Shown in pieces: positions 30,369 to 38,296 of a stretch of DNA of 64,000 nt; position 1 is the first letter of the stretch; each line of letters opens with the position of its first letter. This DNA comes from Medakamo hakoo. Its lineage: Eukaryota > Chlorophyta > Trebouxiophyceae > Coccomyxaceae. A program made the position numbers and the translations under genes. Under the pieces are notes generated by a model. That model saw only the letters and a list, made by a program, of their open reading frames with translations, was not told where the DNA came from and did not search any database. The stretch covers positions 744,001 through 808,000 of the forward strand of contig CP089460.1 of the NCBI GenBank assembly GCA_026636295.1. The letters are read 5' to 3'.

Positions 30369-32729
30369 ATGCCCACTCGCCGGTCCACCGCCAAAGAGGC
30401 GGAGCCCGCGCAAGCGGACCCGCCCCGCCGCACGACGCGGGCCGCAGCAGCGGCGGCCGCGGCCGCCGGCGGCGGCACCAAACAAGCCGCCGCCGCCCCA
30501 CCGCCCAAGCCGCCGCCCGCACCCCGTCGCACTCGCGCGGCTAAGCCAGCGAGTCCATCTCCATCTCATAGTGATGGCGGCACCGCCAGCGACGCGTCCG
30601 AAGACCCGGCGCGCGCGTCCACGCCCGACGCATTTGCAGGCCCGACGCGGGCGGCCGTCGACGCGCTCGTCGCGGCCCTGCCCGACGCTGGCGCGCTCGC
30701 ATCGCCCGATTCGGCGAAAGCTGAGTTGGCCCGCAAAGCCCTGGCAGCCCTGTACGCGTACACGGTGGGCGGCGGCAGCGGCGACAAAAAATCCGACGAC
30801 GCCGCGCCTGCCACGCCTGGCGGCGGCCCGCCGCCCGGCGCGCTGCCCACGCTGCACGCCGGGCCCGGCTTTGACGTCGAGCAAGTCTGGCTGCAGTTGG
30901 ACGCCCTGGCGCGGCCGCTGCTGCGCCGGGCCGGGCGGCTGTTGGACGACGCGGGCGGCGTGGAGGGCGGGCTGCTGGACGCGGGTGCGGCCGACGCGCT
31001 GGACGAGCTGCTGGGCGGGCGGCGGTCCGGCGAGCCCGGCAGCGGTGAGGACGACGCGGATAGCGGCGGCGGCGGCGGCGCCTCTCCTCCTTCTTCAGAT
31101 GAAGAAGAGGACAACGAGGAGGAGCCCGCCGTCGCGCCGGCCGTGTCCGGCTCGGATGGCGAGCCGCCGCCCGCGGCGTCGTCCGAGTCGGACGAGGACG
31201 AAGAGGAGGACGGCGCGACCACTTCGAGCGACGACTCTGAAGACAGCGGCGACGGCACGCCGCCTCCACCGCCGCCGCCGCGGGCCACCCGCCCGACGGA
31301 AGACGCCTTTTTAAAACTGGACGACATGGAAGCGTTCTTGGAGGACGCGGAGAGGCGCGGCGGCGACGCGTCGACTTCTTCTGACGACGACGACGACGAC
31401 GAGGAGGAGGGCGGGTCGAGCGGGCGCGACGACGACGGCGACGACGACGGCGCCGTGGAAGATGAGCTGGACGCCATGCTGGGTGGGTCCAAGAAACGCC
31501 GGGCGCCCGCCAAGCCCGATGGCGGCGAGGCGGACGCCATGTACGCCGACTTTTTTGGCGGCGGCCCGCCACCTGGCGAGGGCGGCGGCGGCGGGAGCAG
31601 TGGGAGCGACGGCGGCGGCGCGTACGACGAAAGCACCGAAGAAGAAGAAGGGGGCGCCGAGAGCGACGGCGGCGGCCCATCCGATGACGGCGACGGCCCG
31701 TCCGCCCCACGCCTGACCACCCACCAAAAGCGGCTGGCGCGCATGGCCGAAAAGGTCGCCGCCCTGGAAGCGGCGGCCCTGGAGGACAAGCCGTGGCACT
31801 TGGGCGGCGAAGCCTCGGCCAAGGCCCGCCCCCTCAACTCCGCCCTGGAAGTCGACCTGGAGTTTGAGCGGGCGGTGCCGCCGCCGCCCGCGCCCACAGC
31901 CGAAGGCACGGCGGCGCTGGAAGACCTGATCAAAGCGCGCGTGGCGGAGGGCCGGTTTGACGACCCGCCCCGGCCGCCGCCGCCCGCGGCCGCGCCGCTG
32001 CCGCCGCCCCCCGCCCTGGACGACTCCCGCCCGGCCAAGGGCCTGGCCGACCTGTATGAGGAGGAGTACAAAGCGGCCGCCACGGGCGCGGCCCGGCCCG
32101 ACACGGCCGCCGAAGCGGCGCTGGCCAAGGCCCGGGCGGACGCGCGCGCGCTCGCCCGCGCGCTGTTCGCCCGCCTGGACGCCCTGGGCCACGCGCGCTT
32201 TGCCCCCGCGCCGCCCGGCTCCGACGACGAGGCTGACCTGGAAGCGGCGGCCCTGAGGGCGGCGCCGGCGGCGGCGGACCTGCCCGCCCTCGTTTTGGAG
32301 GAAGGCGCCCCGCTGGGCGCGGGCGGGGCGGACCGGCGCGCGCCGGAAGAGGTGTTCAAGCCGGCCAGCCGCCGCCTGGCGGGGACGCCCGGCGACGCGG
32401 AGGCGACGCGCGAGGACCGGCGCCGGGCCCGGGCCGCGCGGAAAAGAGCGCGCAAAGCCTCCAAGGCCGCAGAAGCCGCGAAAACGCCCGACGCGGGCGC
32501 GCTGCCGTCCAGCCGCAAGTCGGAGGCGGCGGCAGCGGCCGGGCGGGCACAGAAGAAGCGCGGCCGTGCAGGCGGTGCGGCGGCTGCGCCGGCCACGCCC
32601 GGCCTCAAGTTTTCGAAATCCGGCGCCGTCTTTGGCGAGTTGCAAGCCCGCAAGGAGGGCAAGGCGGCGGCTGGTGGTGCGGCACCGGCCGCGAATGACG
32701 GCCTGACGTCGAAAGCGCTCAAGTTGTAA
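30369..32729 (+). CDS. MPP10: U3 snoRNP protein MPP10
   Basis: Single-exon, 786-residue component of the small-subunit processome, needed for 18S rRNA cleavage, normally in complex with IMP3 and IMP4. After a basic N-terminus come the conserved block FDVEQVWLQLDALARPLL (near 175), acidic linkers of Asp/Glu/Ser, DDMEAFLEDAE (near 318), and MYADFFGGG (near 390). The strongly conserved core follows: LARMAEKVAALE, EDKPWHLGGEA, LNSALEVDLEFERA, LEDLIKARV, RFDDPPRPP, KGLADLYEEEY. The C-terminus is Lys/Arg-rich. All family landmarks are present in order. The acidic stretches are longer than in plants. It is tail-to-tail with the helicase gene, with only 41 bases between stop codons. Confidence 0.9.
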   Translation: MPTRRSTAKEAEPAQADPPRRTTRAAAAAAAAAGGGTKQAAAAPPPKPPPAPRRTRAAKPASPSPSHSDGGTASDASEDPARASTPDAFAGPTRAAVDALVAALPDAGALASPDSAKAELARKALAALYAYTVGGGSGDKKSDDAAPATPGGGPPPGALPTLHAGPGFDVEQVWLQLDALARPLLRRAGRLLDDAGGVEGGLLDAGAADALDELLGGRRSGEPGSGEDDADSGGGGGASPPSSDEEEDNEEEPAVAPAVSGSDGEPPPAASSESDEDEEEDGATTSSDDSEDSGDGTPPPPPPPRATRPTEDAFLKLDDMEAFLEDAERRGGDASTSSDDDDDDEEEGGSSGRDDDGDDDGAVEDELDAMLGGSKKRRAPAKPDGGEADAMYADFFGGGPPPGEGGGGGSSGSDGGGAYDESTEEEEGGAESDGGGPSDDGDGPSAPRLTTHQKRLARMAEKVAALEAAALEDKPWHLGGEASAKARPLNSALEVDLEFERAVPPPPAPTAEGTAALEDLIKARVAEGRFDDPPRPPPPAAAPLPPPPALDDSRPAKGLADLYEEEYKAAATGAARPDTAAEAALAKARADARALARALFARLDALGHARFAPAPPGSDDEADLEAAALRAAPAAADLPALVLEEGAPLGAGGADRRAPEEVFKPASRRLAGTPGDAEATREDRRRARAARKRARKASKAAEAAKTPDAGALPSSRKSEAAAAAGRAQKKRGRAGGAAAAPATPGLKFSKSGAVFGELQARKEGKAAAGGAAPAANDGLTSKALKL

Positions 32730-32770
32730 AAAAAAATGGGGTTGGTGATCTCATCTCTGCTACCGCCGGT

Positions 32771-35700
32771 TCACCGCCGCCCGCCCCTTCCACCGCGACC
32801 TCCACCCCCGCCGCCCGGTGGCTGGCGCAGGTGGCCGTGGCCGCCTTCACCGCCGCGGCCTGCGCCTCCACCGCCTGCACCGCGGTCCCGCTGGCGGGAA
32901 AAGCGGCCGCCGACGTAACCGGTGCCGCCCGCCCCGCTGCCGCCGCCGCGGCCACGCCCTCCGCCTCCGCCTCCTCCTCGCCCGCCGTAGCCGGGTGGCG
33001 GGCCGCCACCACCGCCCCGCCCGCCTCCACGGCCGCCGTACCCGGGCGGCGGGCCGTCGGGGTGGTAGTGCTGCGGGTGGTGGTGGTGGTGCGGCGGCGG
33101 GCCGTGGTGGTGCGGGTGGTGGTGCTGGAGGTGCGGCGGCGGGCCCGCCATCCCGCCTCCACCCCCCGCCTCCGCCGAAAACATGGCCGACGCCGCGCCA
33201 ATGGCACCCGCCTGCGCAGGCGACAGCGGCCTGCCAGGGTGCGACACCGTGTCCGCGAAACATGACGCCAGGCGGGCCCGCAGCACGAAAAAGGGCGCGG
33301 CCGCAAAGGCCGGGACGCGCAGGGGCAGCCACTCATCCACCACGAGGACGGCCGTGTCGGGCGCGGCCGCGTCGGAGTCGACGGAGGAGTCGGAGTCGGA
33401 GCCGTCCCGCTCCACGCCCTCCATGGCGGCGGCGGCGGCTTCCCGGACCGGTTTGGGCGGGCGGACCGACACGCCCTCGGCGGTGAGCAGGACCGCGTGC
33501 GCGTTGACAGCCGTCGTCGCCCGAACGTACAGGCTCGACTCCGACCGCGTCAGCTCGTCAAACACCAGGATGGGGCAGGGGTTGAGCGGGCGGGGCGTGC
33601 CCGGCGGCGCGTCTTTGGGTAGGGGCGGCGGCGGGCGGGGAACGGCCAGCCCGGCGTTGACGGACGACTGGTGGATGCGAACTTTGTCGGCCGACGCCGT
33701 GGCCAGGACCGCGCCACGCCGCTCCGACCCGCCTCCGCCGCGCCCGCCGTCCCCACCAGCCGGTGGGAGGGCCCGCCCAACTTGCGGGTACAGCCCGCAT
33801 GCCAGGACGGAGCGGACCAGGCCCGCGTCCCGGGCCGCGACGGACGCCTCGCCCAGCGAGCGCACCAGGCCGCGCGCTTTCAGCTCGCCCAGCAGCTGGG
33901 CGCGCATGCCGTCGATCATCATCATCGTCCCCGGCGACACGTAGTTGCGGGACGCCCAGGCGCTCCCGCCGCCGCCGCCGCCGCCGCCCCCGCCGGAGCG
34001 GGACGCGGACCAGCGCTGGTACGCGGCCGCGACGGCCAGGTGGTCGGACGCGCCGCCGGCGGCGGCCGCCAGGGCGGCCTTGGCCGCCGCCGCGTCCCGG
34101 CGCTTGGCCGCGTCGACGGGCAGGACCCAGGGGTCCCGGTACGCCAGCGTGCACGCGACGGTGAGCAGGGGGTCCAGGCACCGGTAGAGCAGGCCGAAGA
34201 GGAGGAGCTTGCCGACGGCGGGCGCCAGGGGCAGCGCCGCCAGGTGGCGCCCGAGCGTGGTCAGGCGCTCGCCGCCGTCGGGCCCGCCCGGCGGTGTCAG
34301 GGCGCCGATAGCTTCCAGCAGGCGCAGCGCGTTGGTGACGGCGGCGGGCGGCGGGGGTTCGACGGCCCGGGCCAGGAAGCCGGCGGCGGAGCGGGCGGCG
34401 GCCGCGGCCGCCGCGCCCGCGCCGCTCCCTCCCGCGGACCGGCCGTCATGGTCGAGCAGCTTCACCTGCAGGCACAGCTCGTCCAGCGGGGACCGCTGCA
34501 GTTCGGGCGCCTGGAATTCCGCCAGGGCCGCCGCCCGGGCGCGGGAGTAGAGGTGGAAGGCGACGCCCGGCTGGCACCGGCCCGCCCGGCCCCGGCGCTG
34601 GCGCTCGGCCGCGCGCGACACCCACCCAGCCTGCAGCGTGGACACGGCGGTGTACGGGTCGTAGCTTTTCTCCTTGGCCCGGCCGCTGTTGATGACGACG
34701 ACGACGTCATCAATGGTCACTGCAGTCTCGGCGATGTTGGTGGCCAGCACGACTTTGCGGACGCCCGGCGGCGGGCGGGCAAAGACGCGGCGCTGGTCGG
34801 CTGGCGGGACGAGCGAGTGCAGCGGCAGGATGGAGTACCGCCCGCCACCGAAGGCCGGGTTGGCTTCCAGGCGGTCTTTGAGGCGGGTGATCTCGTCCCA
34901 GCCCGGCAGGAAGACCAGGATGGCGCCGAGCTGCTGCTGTCTGGACGGGGAGGGCGCGTCGTGGTGTCCCCCGCCGTCGGGCCCGTCGCCCTCGCCGACG
35001 CGCGCGAAACGCCCCTCCCCGCCCACGTACGCGACCAGAGCCTCTACGAGCCCCAGGTCCACTTCATCCGGGTCTTGTTGGCCCTGGTAGATGGCGAGGG
35101 CCGTGGCGGCGGCGGCCGCCGCGTCGGCGCGGGCGGTCACCTCGGCGTGCGTGCGGAGGTAGTCAGCGACCGCGGCGTGCGCGAAACGCATCGCCCAGTC
35201 CAAAGGCGTCGACCCGTCCGCGGCCGGCGCCGCGACGTCGGCGCCATTGGCCAGCAGCGTCGCCACATCATCCAGGCGGCCCTTGCCCGCGGCGGCGTGC
35301 AGGGCGGTCGCCCCCGTTTCCGGGTGGGCCACGTTTACAAAGGGCGCGGCCGCACGCGTCGCAGCCGTGTCGGCCTCGCCCGCGCCCGCGTCAGCCGCGG
35401 CCGCGCCCGTGAGTTCCAGCAGGCGGGCAAAGGCGGCGTCTTCCGCGTCGGGGCCACCCACGAAAGCTTGGAAGATGGCTTCCTGGACGTCGGCTGCGCC
35501 GGGCAGGGCGTTGGCAGCCGCGACGGCGGCCGCGTGTTTCGCGCGCGCGGCGCCGGGCGGCGGCGCGTCCACCAAATTCTTGTGCGCGGCGGCCGACCCG
35601 CTCCCTCCGCCGCCGCGGGCGACGTGGTCCGAGTAACCCACCAAGTCCAGGATGTCTTCCAGGTAAAAGTCCGTGACCGGGTGCGTGAAGCCGGGCACGC

Positions 35701-37243
35701 GGACGACGGGGCAGCCGGCGAAGTAGGCACTGAACAGGTCGACGTGCAGCGTCGCGGACATGAGGATGAGCCGCACGCCCGGGTTGGCGGGCAGCGCGTC
35801 CCGCAGCAGGATCAACAGGAAGTCGGCGAAGCGGTCGCGTTCGTGGATCTCGTCGCAGACGATGTGGGTGATGCCTTCCAAGCCCGCGCCGTGGGTGAGC
35901 TGGCGCAGCAGGACGCCGTTGGTGCAAAAGTGGAGCGACGCGTCGGGGCCGCCCCTGGAGGTGGGTGGGGGATGGGAGGCGGTGAGACGTGGGAGGTGGG
36001 GTGAGCCGTGCCGTTCCGTCTGTTCGCCCCCCGCGCGACCTCCCGCCCCACACCCCGCCGCCCATGTCAACTCACTTGGACTCGAGCCGAATGGCGTACC
36101 CCACATCCTGTCCGACGCCCTGGTTCCCACGCTCCGCCGCCACCCGCTCCGCGACGGAAATGGCAGAGATGCGGCGGGGTTGGGTGCAGACAATCCGCGC
36201 GCCCTTGCCGGCGTCCCACGCCTCCTCCAGCAAGTACTGCGGGACTTGCGTGGTTTTGCCGCAGCCCGTCTCGCCGGCGACGAGGACGACTTGGGAGGAG
36301 GCGACGGCGGACAGGATGGCGTCCCGGAAGGGGGCGATGGGCAGGGACGCGCGGGCCGCGACCAGGGGCGCCATGGCAGGCGTGCCGGTGCGGGCCGCCC
36401 ACCCGGCCCGGCGGCGGGCGACCTCTTCGGGCGTGAACGCGGCCGCGCCACCCGCCTTGGGGGGAGCGGGGCCGGCGCCATCCCGGCGGCGGCGCTTTTC
36501 GTCGGAGCCCGTGGGTGAGGCCGGCTGGTCTGTGCCGCTGGTCGCGGGCCCGCCACCGCCCGCCGCGCCACTCCCCGCCGCGGCCAGCTCCGCCGGCGTC
36601 GGCGGGTGTGCCGCAAAGTAGGCCGCCAGCGCGGCCCGGGACGCGTCGCACAGGGGCAGGTCGTACGCCGAATCGACGCCACGGGACCGTTCTTTGGGCT
36701 TGTAGACGGTGACGGCCCGGGCGTCGCCCTTGCTGCGGAGGTGGGTGGACGGAAAATATGAGAGAGAGAGGAGAAGGGGGGGAAGGGGGGGGGGGTGACG
36801 GACGTGGGGACGGAAAAAACGATCCGTCTGTCTCCGCACAACAAAAGACTCACCCATGGCTCTTTGACCGGAAGCCGTACTTGCGGCATTCCGCGTGGAC
36901 GACGGCCCGGTCGTGGTTGGACAGGCCGGGCGGGAACTTGATCTCTGTTTTTTTTTGCGTCGAGATGGGAGGGCAGGTTGAGAGAGCGCGTGAAAGAGGC
37001 AACGGCCGCACGGCCCCCTTTCTCCAACGCGCCTTTGGCCTCGCTCCGTTGAAACTCTGCCAACTGGTCGGCGATGGAGATACGGGTCCCCTCGTCGACG
37101 GGGCGGAGGCCGGGCGCCATGCGTCCCCGGCCGCGGCCGCCGCCGCTCGGCTCGCCGCGCCCGCCGCCGCCTCCATCGCCGCGCCCGCCGCCGCCTCCAT
37201 CGCCGCCGCCGCGCCGGCGGCCGCCGCCTCCGCCGCCCGCCAT
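32771..37243 (-). CDS. DEIH-box RNA helicase with R3H and ankyrin repeats (NIH/YTHDC2-like)
   Basis: Four exons: 37243-37033, 36944-36854, 36732-36076, 35954-32771; 1380 residues. A Gly/Arg-rich N-terminus leads to an R3H domain (ISIADQLAEFQRSEAKE joined to IKFPPGLSNHDRAVVHAECR). Helicase motifs follow: I GETGCGKTTQ, Ia TQPRRISA, II DEIH, III SAT, V TNIAETAVTI, VI QRRGRAGR. Ankyrin-like repeats (GATALHAAAGKGRLDDVATLL, read with GSTPLDWA) interrupt the RecA1-RecA2 region, exactly as in plant nuclear DEIH helicase and animal YTHDC2. HA2 and OB regions come next. The C-terminus is a Gly/Pro/His low-complexity tail with RGG boxes instead of a YTH domain. It is probably a 3'-5' RNA helicase of the nucleus or RNP granules. 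Confidence 0.88.
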   Translation of the reverse strand: MAGGGGGGRRRGGGDGGGGGRGDGGGGGRGEPSGGGRGRGRMAPGLRPVDEGTRISIADQLAEFQRSEAKGALEKGGRAAVASFTRSLNLPSHLDAKKNRDQVPARPVQPRPGRRPRGMPQVRLPVKEPWVSLLLCGDRRIVFSVPTSVTPPPFPPFSSLSHIFRPPTSAARATPGPSPSTSPKNGPVASIRRTTCPCATRPGPRWRPTLRHTRRRRRSWPRRGVARRAVAGPRPAAQTSRPHPRAPTKSAAAGMAPAPLPPRRVARPRSRPKRSPAAGPGGRPAPARLPWRPWSRPARPCPSPPSGTPSCPPSPPPKSSSSPARRAAAKPRKSRSTCWRRRGTPARARGLSAPNPAASLPFPSRSGWRRSVGTRASDRMWGTPFGSSPSELTWAAGCGAGGRAGGEQTERHGSPHLPRLTASHPPPTSRGGPDASLHFCTNGVLLRQLTHGAGLEGITHIVCDEIHERDRFADFLLILLRDALPANPGVRLILMSATLHVDLFSAYFAGCPVVRVPGFTHPVTDFYLEDILDLVGYSDHVARGGGGSGSAAAHKNLVDAPPPGAARAKHAAAVAAANALPGAADVQEAIFQAFVGGPDAEDAAFARLLELTGAAAADAGAGEADTAATRAAAPFVNVAHPETGATALHAAAGKGRLDDVATLLANGADVAAPAADGSTPLDWAMRFAHAAVADYLRTHAEVTARADAAAAAATALAIYQGQQDPDEVDLGLVEALVAYVGGEGRFARVGEGDGPDGGGHHDAPSPSRQQQLGAILVFLPGWDEITRLKDRLEANPAFGGGRYSILPLHSLVPPADQRRVFARPPPGVRKVVLATNIAETAVTIDDVVVVINSGRAKEKSYDPYTAVSTLQAGWVSRAAERQRRGRAGRCQPGVAFHLYSRARAAALAEFQAPELQRSPLDELCLQVKLLDHDGRSAGGSGAGAAAAAAARSAAGFLARAVEPPPPAAVTNALRLLEAIGALTPPGGPDGGERLTTLGRHLAALPLAPAVGKLLLFGLLYRCLDPLLTVACTLAYRDPWVLPVDAAKRRDAAAAKAALAAAAGGASDHLAVAAAYQRWSASRSGGGGGGGGGGSAWASRNYVSPGTMMMIDGMRAQLLGELKARGLVRSLGEASVAARDAGLVRSVLACGLYPQVGRALPPAGGDGGRGGGGSERRGAVLATASADKVRIHQSSVNAGLAVPRPPPPLPKDAPPGTPRPLNPCPILVFDELTRSESSLYVRATTAVNAHAVLLTAEGVSVRPPKPVREAAAAAMEGVERDGSDSDSSVDSDAAAPDTAVLVVDEWLPLRVPAFAAAPFFVLRARLASCFADTVSHPGRPLSPAQAGAIGAASAMFSAEAGGGGGMAGPPPHLQHHHPHHHGPPPHHHHHPQHYHPDGPPPGYGGRGGGRGGGGGPPPGYGGRGGGGGGGRGRGGGSGAGGTGYVGGRFSRQRDRGAGGGGAGRGGEGGHGHLRQPPGGGGGGRGGRGGRR
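36945..37032 (-). other. GC-AG intron
   Basis: The first intron of the DEIH helicase gene fits only with a GCGCGT donor after AAAG and an ACAG acceptor. The join gives SEAKEIKFPPGLSNHDR, a precise R3H domain. A GT donor two bases further on does not keep the frame with the same acceptor. The motif is the common GTGCGT donor of this genome with T changed to C. Confidence 0.7.
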
Positions 37244-37432
37244 GCTGCCTGACGAGGATGAGGTGGTGGGCTACTCAAGCGCTGTGAGTGCGCCGGCGTT
37301 GCCGTCGAGCGGGAATTTGCCCACACTTTTTTCTTTCTCGCTCTGTTGTTGAGCGTGAAAACAAAGAGTGCGGGGCTAGCCGGGCTATCGTCATTGACGA
37401 GTTCAGCCATTGACGTGCGGCTCCCTCAAGAA

Positions 37433-38116
37433 ATGGCCGCCCCACCCACGTCCGGCGGCTCGCCTCAATCCGGTGGTGACCCTATAACACTGGGCGTCCT
37501 GACCATCTCTGACCGGGCGTCAGCGGGGACGTATGCGGACGAAGGCGGCCCGGCCATTCTGCGTTTTTTTTACGAGGCGCTCGCGTCCGAGTGCGTTTTT
37601 CCTCTCAACCCCTGGCCACCATGCCTCCACCCCATCATGCCTCTCCCGCACGGCGGCCGCCTCACTCCCACACTCGCCCACACACACCCTAGGTGGCGAG
37701 CCGTCTACCGTGTCATCCCGGACGACCAGGCAGGCATCGAAGCGGCCCTGATTGACCTGGCGGACGTGGAGGGCTGTTCGGTCGTCGTCACGACAGGCGG
37801 CACGGGCCCAGCCCCTCGGGACGTCACGCCAGAAGCCACGGCGGCTGTCTGCGACAAACTGCTGCCAGGGTACGGCGAACAGATGCGGGCCATTTCGTTG
37901 CGGGTCGTGCCGACGGCCGTGCTGTCCCGGCAGACGGCGGGCGTGCGGGGGCGCTGCCTCATCCTCAACCTGCCAGGGCGGCCAAAGGCCATCAGGGAGA
38001 CGGTGGACGAGGTGTGGCGGTCGGTGCCGTACTGCGTTGATTTGATCGGCGGGCCGTACATGGTGTGTGTGAAGCGCGTGGTGGACGCGTTCCGGCCGGC
38101 GGGGGCGGTGCGGTGA
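37433..38116 (+). CDS. MOGA: Molybdopterin adenylyltransferase (MogA/Cnx1G)
   Basis: Enzyme that adenylates molybdopterin before molybdenum insertion. Exon 1 is 37433-37590, intron 37591-37692 (GTGCGT...CCTAG), exon 2 is 37693-38116; 193 residues. Signatures are ITLGVLTISDRASAGTYADEGGP, here cited in parts (TISDRAS, DEGGP), then WRAVYRVIPDD across the splice. The MPT-binding loop TTGGTGPAPRDVTPEAT follows (family TGGTG.s.RDvTPEAT), then PGYGEQMR and LNLPGRPKAI. Compared with plant Cnx1 it contains only the G domain and lacks the MoeA-like E domain, like bacterial MogA. It is head-to-head with the helicase gene (189-base gap). Confidence 0.9.
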   Translation: MAAPPTSGGSPQSGGDPITLGVLTISDRASAGTYADEGGPAILRFFYEALASECVFPLNPWPPCLHPIMPLPHGGRLTPTLAHTHPRWRAVYRVIPDDQAGIEAALIDLADVEGCSVVVTTGGTGPAPRDVTPEATAAVCDKLLPGYGEQMRAISLRVVPTAVLSRQTAGVRGRCLILNLPGRPKAIRETVDEVWRSVPYCVDLIGGPYMVCVKRVVDAFRPAGAVR

Positions 38117-38296
38117 GAGGGGAGAGCGGTGCGATGAGGGGGGGGGGGGGCGGGGGTTGTTGTTCTTTTTTCTCCTGGCGCGCCCACACCCGAGACGACG
38201 CGACGCGGGAGCCTCCGCCTTCTCTTGCACACGGGGGCCGACAGAGGCGTGGCGGCGTTTCCTCTTCACGCACTCTCCTCGCTGAACTCTCACCTC

